From Niabella sp. (GTDB lineage Bacteria; Bacteroidota; Bacteroidia; Chitinophagales; Chitinophagaceae): DNA of 64,000 nt. The notes beneath the pieces are model-generated. The model was not told the origin of the DNA and searched no databases. It was given only the letters and a program-made list of their open reading frames with translations. The DNA lies in contig JAGIAT010000008.1 in the NCBI GenBank assembly GCA_017744715.1, forward strand, positions 1 through 64,000, read 5' to 3'. This document shows positions 44,105 to 54,800 of the stretch, one piece after another. The position numbers and the translations under genes are program-made. How positions within the stretch are numbered: position 1 is the first letter of the stretch; each line of letters begins with the position of its first letter.

Positions 44105-45313
44105 CTATCGGCCTTCAGCATAATCCTGCAGGTAATTGTAGTGGCTGCCCAATACGCCGTTCTGTGCAATCGTAGCTCTGGTTAATATTTCACTTCCTTC
44201 GTGCAATAAGTCGTCCAGCACAAATTTGATCAGCTGTTCACCGAAATACCGGCTGGCGTCACGGGGTAGTTCATTGGGAAGATTACCGACTGCCATGATG
44301 TCGATCGAGCTTTTTAAATAGGGCGCGGTGATGGCCCCCGTTTCCCGGTCGATGCCGTAAACCGGATCGTCGATGGTTTGCGTTCTTTTATTGATAGGCA
44401 CGGAACCGTTTTCATCATCCGAAACATCGGCGATGGTTTCTATGATAAAGTCTTCTTTTTTGATATCCGCTGCTGCAAACAGGCGGGGTACGCCTTCGTA
44501 CCAATAAACTCCGTTTAATAAAATATCCGTCTGGCGGGTATAAGGCATAAACCGGCTGATGTATTGTTGCGGATGTTCATGAAAGTCCAGGCGGTTATAC
44601 CTCCCGGTTGCTGCATGCTCATAAAGATCATAACCTTTTAGTTGCGTATATACCGGGTAGTTAAAACGTCGCTGCAGGTATTCATCCGGCTCTACTTCGT
44701 GCACGCCCATAAGGTTCATGATCTCCAGCAAACCATGTGCTACCCGGCCGCTGCCGGTAACGGCAATCTTCAGGTTGGGCAGTCGTAATCCGAAATAGGT
44801 ATGGATCAGTTCTTTAAAATTTTTTTGTTTGTATACCCGGTCCAGCCTGAAAAGCCCGGTTCGGTTGCCATAGGCCATCAGTCCGTTATGCGCGCCCACG
44901 ATACCCGCAAAAAAGCCAAAGCCAATGATCCGTTTTCCGTCTTCATGTTCCAGGCATTCGTAATCGATGAGCGTGATCTTTTTTTCGAGTATAGCCTGCA
45001 GGAGTTGCTGGTTATGGGGCTGTTTTTTCTTGGTATGGGAGAAGAAAAGATAGGTTTTGCCAGGGATCAGGTTGTTTACGGGAACTTCTTTAATGCCCAG
45101 CAGGATATCGCAGTCTGCAAGGTCTTCGCTGATCCGGATACCTGCCCGTTCATACTCTTCATCTTTATAGCAACGCAGCGCAGCAGGTTGTACCACAAAC
45201 AAAAGATTGGGGCGGTGTGCCTGCAGCCATTTGCATTGAGCCGGGGTGAGCGCCACCCGGCTGTCTGTGGGGATTTTACCCTCACGTATCAGCCCAATTT
45301 TCATCGGTTTCAT
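44105..45313 (-). CDS. Saccharopine dehydrogenase / lysine-ketoglutarate reductase-like protein
   Basis: A 402-residue protein starting at the ATG at 45313 (MKPMKIGLIREG), preferred over the longer frame to 45529. It has the alanine dehydrogenase / transhydrogenase N-domain pattern: GLIREGKIPTDSRVALTPAQC, a KEVPVNNLIPGKTYLFFSH segment, then IAVTGSGRVAHGLLEIM, an NAD-binding Rossmann turn (G-x-G-x-x-A-x-G). GAHNGLMAYGNRTG and DILLNGVYW are seen in lysine-forming saccharopine dehydrogenases and LKR domains. The precise substrate is uncertain; it may act in lysine metabolism. Confidence 0.75.
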   Translation of the reverse strand: MKPMKIGLIREGKIPTDSRVALTPAQCKWLQAHRPNLLFVVQPAALRCYKDEEYERAGIRISEDLADCDILLGIKEVPVNNLIPGKTYLFFSHTKKKQPHNQQLLQAILEKKITLIDYECLEHEDGKRIIGFGFFAGIVGAHNGLMAYGNRTGLFRLDRVYKQKNFKELIHTYFGLRLPNLKIAVTGSGRVAHGLLEIMNLMGVHEVEPDEYLQRRFNYPVYTQLKGYDLYEHAATGRYNRLDFHEHPQQYISRFMPYTRQTDILLNGVYWYEGVPRLFAAADIKKEDFIIETIADVSDDENGSVPINKRTQTIDDPVYGIDRETGAITAPYLKSSIDIMAVGNLPNELPRDASRYFGEQLIKFVLDDLLHEGSEILTRATIAQNGVLGSHYNYLQDYAEGR

Positions 45314-45572
45314 GGAAACCCCGTTTTCCGGTTCAACAATAACGCAATTTAATTGTAATTTTAGTGATCCGATAATGAAAGTACTGAATAAAATATTATC
45401 TGTTCTCCGGAATATCCTGCTCCCCCGGAAAAGTTGCTGCAAATAACACCGGCTCAGCGACAAAAAATATGTTACCGGAAATGTGATGTTTTCCACTGAA
45501 AGGTTGTAATATTGCAGCCCCGTTGGCATGCAGGTTCATGCGATCGGTGTTTTTGACATTGTTGGAGTGATT

Positions 45573-45656
45573 GCCCAGATGGCGGAATTGGTAGACGCGC
45601 TAGACTCAAAATCTTGTTTCGGCAACGGAGTGCAGGTTCGATTCCTGTTCTGGGCA
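45573..45656 (+). tRNA. tRNA-Leu, anticodon CAA
   Basis: The acceptor arms GCCCAGA and TCTGGGC pair perfectly. The D arm holds GGTAGACGCG, the T arm GGTTCGATTCC, and a long variable arm (TTTCGGCAACGGAGT) marks a class II tRNA. The anticodon loop CTCAAAA gives CAA at 45607-45609. The full CCA end is not encoded. One T-T mismatch in the anticodon stem is notable. Confidence 0.93.
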
Positions 45657-45667
45657 CATTGAAAATT

Positions 45668-45704
45668 AAGCGATTATGAATTTTTGTTCATGATCGCTTT
45701 TTTT
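45668..45704 (+). terminator. Terminator after tRNA-Leu
   Basis: AAGCGATTATGAA pairs with TTCATGATCGCTT (one G-U/A-C change) around a TTTTTG loop and is followed by seven T. The stretch 45705-46090 holds no gene apart from a 14-codon start-like frame (45902-45946, MRKSLCKYFIVST) preceded by a leader typical of exported proteins, possibly a gene remnant. Confidence 0.88.
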
Positions 45705-46090
45705 ATGGCTTACAACCATAGATACAAGAATTCCTCTTCTTTCCTATTCCCGTTATCAACAGCTCCGCTACTATATTTATGCAACTAAGAATGCAACGCA
45801 ACGGGCCCAATAAAACGCTCCCGGTTGTAAGATCAGATAGCCGTTATTATAATAAAAGCCGCACGTTGAAACGCGAGGCTTTAAACCAAAACTAACTGCT
45901 TATGAGAAAATCTTTATGTAAATATTTTATTGTTTCGACTATATAATAAATAACACAGTCGCTTTTGAAAAGTTTGACGATGAAAGGGCCTTAACGGACT
46001 TTTAACCTTTTTGATCCTATTGTAAAGATCAATAGCGAATGATGTAACCTCCTGATAAAATGCTTTAGCATCGGAATACGACGGGCTGGT

Positions 46091-47272
46091 TTAAATCAAT
46101 GTTTTTTCCTTCTTTTTAACAAGCGATAATTGAGGTAAAGATTTTTTCTTCTTCCTTTTCCTGCCCCACCAGATATAAAATCCTGTAACGGGAAGGGACG
46201 CCGCTATCAAACCCGCGAAAAATACCAGGGTGCGGCCGGCCAGTCCCGCAATGCTTCCGGTATGAATATCATAGGTCATCCGGTTGGCTTTTTCCCCGGC
46301 ATTGGCTGTTGCATATAATCCCCAGCTTTCTGTATTAAAACGCTCCGCAGTATATTGATTAAAATAAAGGTTATCTGCCGGGGCATATTTCCCTTCTTTG
46401 AGATACATGATGATCTGTATAGCGGCACTATCCGAATCGGGCAGCCGCACCTGGTAATGTTCGATGCCCGGATAATTTTGTATAGCGTTGTTCAATGCCT
46501 TGTCAAGGGCAGGCGCTGCATTCGGCTCTCCATCCTGCCGGGATATGAATTTCGGGGGAGCCGGTCGTTCCCTGCCTCCGCTAAACAACCAGTATTCGGC
46601 TTTCATAACGCTTTCGAAGCTCCATGCCAGGCCGGTTGCAATACTGAACACCAGCACCCAGCTCGCATAAAAGCCCAGTACTTTGTGAAGATCATAGTTT
46701 AATCGTTTGGGTGAAGCGGGCCATTTTACCTTAAAGCTGTTTTTCCGCGAGTTTTTGTTCCGGGGCCACCAAAGAATAAGCCCGGAGAGGAGGATGACAA
46801 CAAAAATGACCAAACAGGTAGCAACGACGGCTTGACCGATCTTCTGGGGTAACCATAAGTACATGTGGCCCCGTAAAATAAACCGGAAAAATTCTGTATC
46901 CATATCGCGGGTTTTTAAAACCGCGCCGGTGTATGGATTCAGGAAAACTGCCCAGTAATAAGGTTGGTTGCCCCTTTTAATAAAATGAACGGTTACTGCA
47001 CGGTCTTTTGCATAGTAAATGATCCTCGTAGGTTGCTTCCCCGGCAACTGTTTGGCAGCGATGGCACTCAATTGCGAAACGGGCAGATAGGGTCTATCCG
47101 CTTCTTTAACTGTAAGATAAGGCTGGGTGAGCTTTGATAGTTCCGGCTGGAATGCATAAATGGAACCGGTTAGTCCCATAATGAAAAAAACCAGCCCGGA
47201 TATCAACCCGAGCCAGCGATGAAACCAGTGGATGATTTTTGTAATCCTGCCCTTAGAGTTTGAACGATACAC
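46091..47272 (-). CDS. PepSY-associated membrane protein (iron uptake)
   Basis: A 393-residue inner-membrane protein of the PepSY_TM type. HWFHRWLGLISGLVFFIMGLTGSIYAF is the first conserved helix with His pairs, RGHMYLWLP follows, then YDLHKVLGFYASW, IHTGSIAGLAG, and a final GFYIWWGRK tail. Members are thought to reduce or release iron from siderophores at the inner membrane. It begins with a GTG at 47272 that overlaps the end of the siderophore receptor gene by 20 bp, so the two are coupled in one operon. Confidence 0.9.
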   Translation of the reverse strand: MYRSNSKGRITKIIHWFHRWLGLISGLVFFIMGLTGSIYAFQPELSKLTQPYLTVKEADRPYLPVSQLSAIAAKQLPGKQPTRIIYYAKDRAVTVHFIKRGNQPYYWAVFLNPYTGAVLKTRDMDTEFFRFILRGHMYLWLPQKIGQAVVATCLVIFVVILLSGLILWWPRNKNSRKNSFKVKWPASPKRLNYDLHKVLGFYASWVLVFSIATGLAWSFESVMKAEYWLFSGGRERPAPPKFISRQDGEPNAAPALDKALNNAIQNYPGIEHYQVRLPDSDSAAIQIIMYLKEGKYAPADNLYFNQYTAERFNTESWGLYATANAGEKANRMTYDIHTGSIAGLAGRTLVFFAGLIAASLPVTGFYIWWGRKRKKKKSLPQLSLVKKKEKTLI

Positions 47273-49604
47273 TGGCTATAAAATTGGATGGTTTTTGTGG
47301 CGTTCCATTATTATTCCAGTAACGCTCATTGGTAAGGTTGTTTCCTTTTAGCGCAAACCGGTATCGTTGCACATCATAAAATACAGATCCGCTGATTAAA
47401 GTATAACCGGGAACGTTGAAACTATTGGCAGCATCGAACCAGGAATCGCCTACATAATTAAGGCCAACGCCAACGCCCAACCCCCTGGCGCTACTTTCGG
47501 GAATGGAATAACTTACCCAGAGGTTACCGATGTTCTTCGGACTGAAAGTAACATTTTTTCCTTGCAGGGCAGGGGCGGCATTCCGGTACCGGTTTTCATT
47601 AAAGCCGTAACCGGCAACGATGTTCATACCGGGCACCGGGTTGGCAATGACCTCTGCCTCCAAACCCCGGCTGCGTTGCGTACCATCCTGAAATGTAACG
47701 TTCTTTCCGTCGATCAGTGCAGTGCGCGTAGCGTTGGTTACACTGATATCATATAGACTGATACTGCCTGCGAGCTTTGTATTGAACAGGTCGAATTTAA
47801 TACCGCCTTCCAGCTGGTTACCATATTGTGGTTTTAACACCAGGATCGTATTATCAGGCTGCGTAACCGGGGGCAGGTTCACAAATCCGTTCATATAATT
47901 TCCGAATACCGATAATTTATTGGCGATAACCTGGTACACCAGGCCAAACTTGGGCGACAGGGAGGTTTGCTCATAGGCGCCCGTGTAAAGACCGGTTAGT
48001 ACATTATACGTTCCTTTTGTTGAGTAACGATCCACCCTTAAACTAAGCATGGCTAACAATTGATCTGTAAGATTTACTACATCAGAGGCATAAATACTGG
48101 CGTTTTTAGCTACGGTTGAAGTAGTGGAAAATCCTTGCCTTGCAGACATCGAGTCAAGGGACGGCCGGCTCATACCACGTAAAGGCTGACGGATATTGAT
48201 AACATCAAAATTAACAGTAGCCCGGTATAGATCATTGTAATTGTAATTATAATCAATACCTGCTACCAGGCGGTTTCGGATTGTGCCTATTTTGAAGTCG
48301 CCTATAAAGTTTTGCTGCACTTCAATATTGCCAAAGGTTTCGGGTGTTTGATTTCTTACTACCCTTGAAAAAGTAGAGTCTGTAAGCATATTGAGCGCTG
48401 TCCAGTACAGACTTTTATAATATCCCACCGAATACAGGTAATTGGTTTGTGATTTCCATTGATCGGAAATCTTGTATTCGACTTGTGCCTGAATGTTATT
48501 AATGCCATTATTTACATCAATGCTATTATTGATATAGGACTTTTTATAATCCAGCTGAAGGTCTTTAAAGCTTCTGGCTGATGAGTTAGCCAGATTCCCC
48601 AATCCAAAAGAAACTACGGTATAATTACCCCGGGTCATTTCCATGTCCAGGATCAGTTTTAAACGATCGTTTGCCTGGTACGAAAAGGTAGGCGCAATGG
48701 TAAAGTTCTTATTAAAGCCCTGGTCCTGGAAGCTGCCTTCCGATTGAGCCACCGCATTGATGCGGAATAAAGCCGTTTGATCTTTATTAACAGGTGTATT
48801 GATATCGGCAGTTATGCGACCGAAATCGTAGCTGCCACCTGCAACGCTGATCTCGCCTCCAAAGGTTTCATAAGGACGTTTTGTAACATAGTTATAAACA
48901 CCGCCGAAAGTTACGTTCCGGTTGCTTCCGAATAGTGTACCCGACGGTCCTTTAATCGATTCGATCCGTTCCAGGATCACAGGATTTAAAGGCACAATAG
49001 CACTGGTAGCCATCCCGTTTCTCATACCGATGGTGGTTGAAAATCCTCTCATGCTAAGCCCCATGGATCCGCCTGCCGAAAAGTTAGGTACAGACCCGGG
49101 AATATTGCGATACAGGTCTGTTCGTTCTATAATGACCTGTTCCTGCATCAGGGCACGGCCCACTACATTATAAACCTGCGGGTTCTCCAGGTTTTTCAAC
49201 GGCATACGTGCCACATATTCGCTGGATTTGTAAACAAATTTGTTTTTAGAATTGGTAACGATCACTTCCTGCAGCTGGCTGTTGGAGATGGTTATCTGGA
49301 AATCGGATACTACTGTCCGGTTTGGGACAACCGTTACCGTTTTTTTCAGTGTTTCGTAGCCAATGAAAGAAGCCTCCAGCTCATAGTTTCCCGAAGGGAT
49401 TTTTGTAAGTGTGTAAAACCCGGCTTCGTCGGTAACGGCGTTGCGACTGGTGCCTATGGCAGTAACCGTAACATAGGGTGCGGGCTGGTTATCGCTCGTA
49501 ACAACCCTTCCCTTTATAGTGCCTGATTGCGCTAAAGCAGTACCGGCGGCGATCATCAACACGAAAAGCAGCATCAATGGATACTTAAACCCAGATCGTT
49601 TCAT
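47253..49604 (-). CDS. TonB-dependent siderophore receptor
   Basis: A 783-residue outer-membrane receptor that imports ferric siderophores with energy from TonB. After a signal peptide (cut near ALAQ) comes a carboxypeptidase-regulatory-like domain (GTIKGRVVTSDNQPAPYV), a TonB box region (LQEVIVT), a plug (NFSAGGSMGLSMRGF, ERIESIKGPSGTLFG) and a 22-strand barrel ending in FIASVSFKL. The plug RGF and IKGP-S-x-x-L-x-G motifs fit the FhuA/FoxA-type siderophore group. The ATG at 49604 is better than the TTG one codon before it. Confidence 0.92.
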   Translation of the reverse strand: MKRSGFKYPLMLLFVLMIAAGTALAQSGTIKGRVVTSDNQPAPYVTVTAIGTSRNAVTDEAGFYTLTKIPSGNYELEASFIGYETLKKTVTVVPNRTVVSDFQITISNSQLQEVIVTNSKNKFVYKSSEYVARMPLKNLENPQVYNVVGRALMQEQVIIERTDLYRNIPGSVPNFSAGGSMGLSMRGFSTTIGMRNGMATSAIVPLNPVILERIESIKGPSGTLFGSNRNVTFGGVYNYVTKRPYETFGGEISVAGGSYDFGRITADINTPVNKDQTALFRINAVAQSEGSFQDQGFNKNFTIAPTFSYQANDRLKLILDMEMTRGNYTVVSFGLGNLANSSARSFKDLQLDYKKSYINNSIDVNNGINNIQAQVEYKISDQWKSQTNYLYSVGYYKSLYWTALNMLTDSTFSRVVRNQTPETFGNIEVQQNFIGDFKIGTIRNRLVAGIDYNYNYNDLYRATVNFDVINIRQPLRGMSRPSLDSMSARQGFSTTSTVAKNASIYASDVVNLTDQLLAMLSLRVDRYSTKGTYNVLTGLYTGAYEQTSLSPKFGLVYQVIANKLSVFGNYMNGFVNLPPVTQPDNTILVLKPQYGNQLEGGIKFDLFNTKLAGSISLYDISVTNATRTALIDGKNVTFQDGTQRSRGLEAEVIANPVPGMNIVAGYGFNENRYRNAAPALQGKNVTFSPKNIGNLWVSYSIPESSARGLGVGVGLNYVGDSWFDAANSFNVPGYTLISGSVFYDVQRYRFALKGNNLTNERYWNNNGTPQKPSNFIASVSFKL

Positions 49605-49766
49605 CAAAATGATTTAAAGATTCGTAAAAATTTTTCGAAGGTATTAAGCAGCAAAAAGAATCATTTACGAAAAGCGGAAAATCTGCTGCACCGGTTGACG
49701 TGCGCTGGTTTTATCGAGTTGGATGAACCTTATAAAAGTTCTGATCGGATACGTTATTTACGCTTC

Positions 49767-49782
49767 CGATACTTTCGTATCG
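49767..49782. other. Small hairpin in the receptor upstream region
   Basis: CGATAC and GTATCG form a 6-bp stem with a TTTC loop, followed by GTTTTG-type sequence. The 49608-50087 gap between divergent genes otherwise contains no gene, and I could not find a convincing Fur-like box in it. Confidence 0.3.
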
Positions 49783-50087
49783 TTTTGAAAACCGGATGGC
49801 AGCCGACCTGTTTACCTCGGATAAAAAGGGCACCTTGTAAGATATATTAGTACTGACAATAACAACGGTTTGCTGAAAGCATACACCTGTTGAAGCAGTT
49901 GACGGGATCGCGGTCTTTGTTCCGTCATGCAGATTTCCTGCCCGGAAGAGGCACGCCTGGCAATTTTTTTATTTCACCGGAAATAAATACATTTACCTTC
50001 TACGTGGGAAAATTACGTTCTGCGACAGACTGCTACTAGGTAAGAAACTCCCTATTCAAAATTAAGAGAACCATAACCTCTAAAGAC

Positions 50088-50651
50088 ATGGATGTAAACG
50101 TATCGGATTTAAAAAACGGCGATAAGGATGCCTTTAACGCTGTTTTCTATGCTTTCTATTCACCTGTGTACGACTACCTGATAAGTAAGACAGATAACAG
50201 TTATTTTGCAGAGGAAGTTACGCAGCTGACTTTTATTAAGGTTTGGGAAAAACGGAACCAGCTTGCTGTGGATATCGACATCGGTGCCCAGGTATTCAGG
50301 ATCGCAAAAACCGTTTTTATCGACCAGTTGAGAACCCGGTATCGCAAAAAGAACCGCCCGGACCTGGCAGCAGAGGGCGAATTATCAGCATATACAGACA
50401 ACCAGCTTGTGCATAATATTAGTTATAAGGATAGTTATAAACGGCTGAACCGGATCCTGGATATGCTGCCGCCCGCAAGAAAACAGGTATTTGAGCTGAG
50501 CCGGCTGAGCGGATTTTCTCATAAGGAAATTGCGGAGATGCTCCAGATAAGTACCAAAACAGTGGAAAACCATATTACAAAGGCCTTAAAGCAGATAAAA
50601 CCTTTGTGGAATGCTACTATTTTAATTGTAGCTATATTTTTGCAAAGATGA
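50088..50651 (+). CDS. ECF sigma factor (FecI-like)
   Basis: A 187-residue ECF sigma factor of the Bacteroidota FecI-like group. Region 2 is seen in FYAFYSPVYDYLISK with EVTQLTFIKVWEKR, and region 4 in LPPARKQVFELSRLSGFSHKEIAEMLQISTKTVENHI. Its stop overlaps the ATG of the following fecR gene (ATGA at 50648-50651). It should switch on the SusC/SusD genes after a signal from the outer-membrane transporter. Confidence 0.95.
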   Translation: MDVNVSDLKNGDKDAFNAVFYAFYSPVYDYLISKTDNSYFAEEVTQLTFIKVWEKRNQLAVDIDIGAQVFRIAKTVFIDQLRTRYRKKNRPDLAAEGELSAYTDNQLVHNISYKDSYKRLNRILDMLPPARKQVFELSRLSGFSHKEIAEMLQISTKTVENHITKALKQIKPLWNATILIVAIFLQR

Positions 50652-51691
50652 CTGAGCCGCTTCATATGATGATGAACGAATCTTTGTTACACCGGTTTTT
50701 ATCGGGAGCCTGTACAAAGGAAGAGATGCACCAGGTATTGACTTACCTGGAACAATACCCCGGCGCGCTGGAACGCTATCTGGATGCGGACATGGATACG
50801 GTACCTGTTGCTGTGTCTGAAACCCGCCGGCAGGAGGCCGCCGCCATGCTTTTGCTGGTGCATGACCAGATTGCTGACCGGAGCCGGAGGCGGAACATTT
50901 TGCGGGGGGGCGCGGTCTTGTTTTTGGTCGCCAGTTTTTTTATCGGACTTTGGACTGTTACGAGGGAAGCCGCCGTTCCCGCAGCGTCCATGGCGTCTCA
51001 ACCGGCGCCCCGGATGATCGAACATTTAAATTACACCGGCGAACCGGAAATGATCCTGCTGCCCGACCAAACAACGGTAACGCTTTATAGCAATAGTATA
51101 CTTCGCTACCGGGCTGCATTTGAAGGCAGGGAGCGAAACCTGATCCTGGAGGGGGAAGCCGATTTTGATGTAGCTAAAGACAGCAGCAAGCCCTTTATTG
51201 TAGTGGCAAATAAAATTGCAACCAGGGCACTCGGCACCCGTTTTAAAATACACGCCACCGATACGGCGGTGCTTGTAAAGCTTTTTGAAGGAAAGGTGGT
51301 AATCTGGCAGGAAAACAGTGATGCTCCCCGTAAATATTACCTTACACCCAATCACCAGCTACAGTATACGGCAGCCATCAACCGGTTTACCACTGCTGCA
51401 TTTGGCCCCCTCAAACCGGTTACAAACTCGGTACCGGTGATTGCAAAAAAAGTAACTGTAAAACCGCCGGCAATGGCGTTCAGGAACCTGCCCCTGGAAA
51501 CGGTGCTTGAAAAAATAGCGAGCCGATACAACATCCAGATCGAATATTCTGCGGCAGATATCGGGGGCATATACATTATTGCAGACGACCCCGGAGCAGG
51601 GTCGGCGGAGTACTTCCTGCAAAATATTGCACACATGAACCAGCTGCAGCTGGTAAAAAAGTCGGAGACCGTTTTTGCGATCACCCGGTAA
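50648..51691 (+). CDS. FecR-family anti-sigma factor
   Basis: A 347-residue membrane regulator. I start it at 50648 (ATGA overlap with the sigma gene) rather than the earlier 50606 frame. The N-terminal cytosolic part (FLSGACTKEEMHQVLTYLEQYP) should hold the sigma factor, one helix spans the membrane (about 85-104, AVLFLVASFFIGLWTV), and the periplasmic FecR domain follows (LPDQTTVTLYSNSILRY, GEADFDVAKD, ALGTRFKI). A final secretin/TonB short N-terminal-like segment (LETVLEKIASRYNIQIEY) contacts the transporter. Confidence 0.95.
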   Translation: MTEPLHMMMNESLLHRFLSGACTKEEMHQVLTYLEQYPGALERYLDADMDTVPVAVSETRRQEAAAMLLLVHDQIADRSRRRNILRGGAVLFLVASFFIGLWTVTREAAVPAASMASQPAPRMIEHLNYTGEPEMILLPDQTTVTLYSNSILRYRAAFEGRERNLILEGEADFDVAKDSSKPFIVVANKIATRALGTRFKIHATDTAVLVKLFEGKVVIWQENSDAPRKYYLTPNHQLQYTAAINRFTTAAFGPLKPVTNSVPVIAKKVTVKPPAMAFRNLPLETVLEKIASRYNIQIEYSAADIGGIYIIADDPGAGSAEYFLQNIAHMNQLQLVKKSETVFAITR

Positions 51692-51831
51692 AATGCATTT
51701 AGTAAAGCCTGTTTATTTATATTCCTTTAAGAAAAATTAATTTTTTCTTAACAGGGGGTAGGGGATTGCTTATTAAAAAAGCGTATTGCTGTATGAAGTA
51801 ACAATTAAAAACAAATAAACTGTTTGCTTTA

Positions 51832-54800
51832 ATGATGCGAAAATTGATTCAAACCTGCATGGCAGGTTTACTGATTGCTATGTTGTTTCCGCTGAGCAGC
51901 CGGGCTCAAACAACTACTGTAAATGGGATGGTAACAAGTTCGGACAACGAGCCGCTTGAACACGTAACCGTTGTGGCTAAAAACACCGCGAAATCGCAGT
52001 ATGTGTACAATACCACTACGGATAGCTCCGGTGCATTCCGGTTTGCCGGTGTACAGCTGGAGGGAAAATACAGTTTTACCTTTAGCAGGATTGGTTACAA
52101 AGATCAAACCATTACCGGTTTTACGCTGAATGCCGACGGGAATACGTCGGTGTTTGTAAAACTGCAACGGGACTCCTCATCCCTGCAGGATGTGGTGGTT
52201 ACCGGTTTTCAGCGTATTGACAAGCGTCGGTTTACAGGTTCTGTAAGCCAGGTGGATAAAAACCTGATCAACCGGTCTGGCTATATGGATGTATCCAAGA
52301 TGCTCCAGGGCGCTGCCGCCGGGGTAAGTGTTTCAAGCCCTTCAGGAACTTTTGGTGCTACGCCAAAGATCCGGATCCACGGTAATGCCTCCATCAGTGC
52401 CAACCAGGAACCCTTGTATGTATTGAATGGAGTGCCCATCAGTGCACCGGCCAATGTAAGTGTAAACCAGCTGTATTCCGGTGATCCGGCCAGCCTGCTG
52501 AGTTCTGTGATCGCAGGATTGAACGCCAATGATATCGAAGATATCTCCATTCTTAAGGATGGTTCGGCTACCGCCCTTTACGGTACCCGGGCGGCTAACG
52601 GGATCATTTCCATTACCACGAAAAAAGGCACAAAGGATGCGATGAATATAAGCCTGAGTTCTGCGCTGAGCGTGGGTTTGAAGCCGGATATCACCCGCTT
52701 TAACCTGATGAACTCCAAGCAGCAGATAGACCTGGCGCGGGATCTTTATAACTACGGTTATCTTTCTGTTTTAAACTATCCTACATCAACGGGCGCCTTC
52801 ACTGATCCGTATTTCCGGTATGCCGAAAACCTGATCAGTAAGGACCAGTTCAATAAAGAAGTAAATGATGCAGCTTACCGGAATACCGACTGGTTTGATG
52901 TGTTGTTCAGGAATAATATTACGCAGGAACATTCACTTTCCATGTCGGGTGGCGGCGGAAAAGCAACCTACTATCTATCGGGAAGTTATGCCGGTGATAA
53001 CGGGGCATCCATCGGCTATAATTTAAAACGGTATACCACGGATCTGCGTACCATCATCAACCTTACGAGTAAGCTGGACCTGGATGTAGATCTGGCGGCC
53101 AACTTCAGGAACCAGATGGCGCCCGGAACCTACAATAGCACAGAGCCCAACGGTGAGGTATCCCGGCCCTTTGAGTTGAACCCCACTCTTTATGCTATCA
53201 ACACCAGCCGGGCAATGACGCCCTATAATGAAGATGGCAGTTATAAATATTACCGCAGAAATTATGCGCCCTTTAATATCCTGGATGAGTTGAACGAAAA
53301 TTTCACCAAGGTGAATGCGCAGGGTGTGGCCATTACGGTAAAACCCACTTACAAATTTACCAAGGACCTGACGTTCGAGGCACTGATGTCGGCCAGAAAG
53401 AATATTGCGGAGATCAGCCACGTTATGACCGAATATTCCAATGTGGCAGCTACTTATCGCACCACCTACCCCGATCCGGTAAGAACGGCAAACCCCTACC
53501 TGTTCAAAGATCCCACGGATCCGTTGTCTGTTCCTGAAACGATTCTTCCCCGTGGTGGTTTGCTGGACCGGTACAGCAGCCGTGGCCTGGAACTGTATGG
53601 AAGAGCCACGCTGAACTATGTAAAGCGCTTTCATGAAGATCATCGCGTTACCTTCTTTGGTGGTATGGAAATCCGTTCGAACAATTACACCAGCGACAGT
53701 ACCCGGGCTTACGGATACCTGTATTATGGAGGAAAGATCATTTCTCCCTCACAGCAGGCAATGAAATATGCCATCCTGAACGATCAGCGCTATTACAAAG
53801 AAGCCTACGTGAACGAGAGGGCCGTTGGCGGTTTTTTAAATATCCAGTATACGTTAAAGAACCGGTATAACCTGGATCTGACGGGCCGTTCGGACGGCAG
53901 CAATATTTTTGGAACGCTTACCCGTTCCCGTTTCCTGCCCAATTATAATGTGGGTGTGTCCTGGAATATCGATCGGGAAGCTTTCTTTACCAATACCAGC
54001 CTCGGCCGTATCTTCGATCATGCTACCTTGCGGGCAAGTTATGCGTTAAGAGGCAATGCCTACAATACTTCCCCGATGCTGAATGGCCAATTTGTGAATG
54101 CCGTTCGGATCGATGATATAAACAGCCAGATTGGTCTGCGCATTTACTCACCCGAATTGTACAACCTGGCCTGGGAAAAGGATTATGTGACAAACGTGGG
54201 GCTGGATGTTTCGTTCCTGAAACGCTATAGCGTGGTGGCTGAATACTATACCCGGAAAAACATGAACCTGGTAGCGCTCAGCAGCATGCCTTTTGAGGAG
54301 GGCTTTTCCAACAAGGCCATTAACTGGGCTTCGATGAAGAACCAGGGTGTGGATCTGACGTTCAATGCAAGCAACTGGTTAAATAACTCCAGGCTGCGTT
54401 GGGGAACCACGCTTATTTACGGCTATGTGAAAAATACCATGATCGATGGCGTGTTGCAATCGCCGCTGTTGGTGAATGTTACCAAACCTACCGGCTATGG
54501 TGTCATTGGTAAACCGCTCTATGGGTTGTATGCCTATAATTTTGCAGGGCTGGATGCATCCGGGCAGCCCACCTTTGGTATCGGAAATACCGGCCGCTCG
54601 GTAAATATGATTGTATCGTCGCTTACCAATGATTCGCTGGTTTCCTATATGGGGCCAAGAGAACCAACCACAACGGGTTCTTTCGCCAATACGCTGGGCT
54701 ATGGTCCTTTCGAACTCCGGATCTTCTTTACATACAGCTATGGCAATAAGGTATTCAGAAATCCGATGGTACAGCGCACCTATGCAGATGCGCAGGCGGT

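Noticed and set aside
49608..50087. Fur box upstream of the siderophore receptor
   Set aside because: Searched by eye for a GATAATGATAATCATTATC-like site; none clear enough to report.
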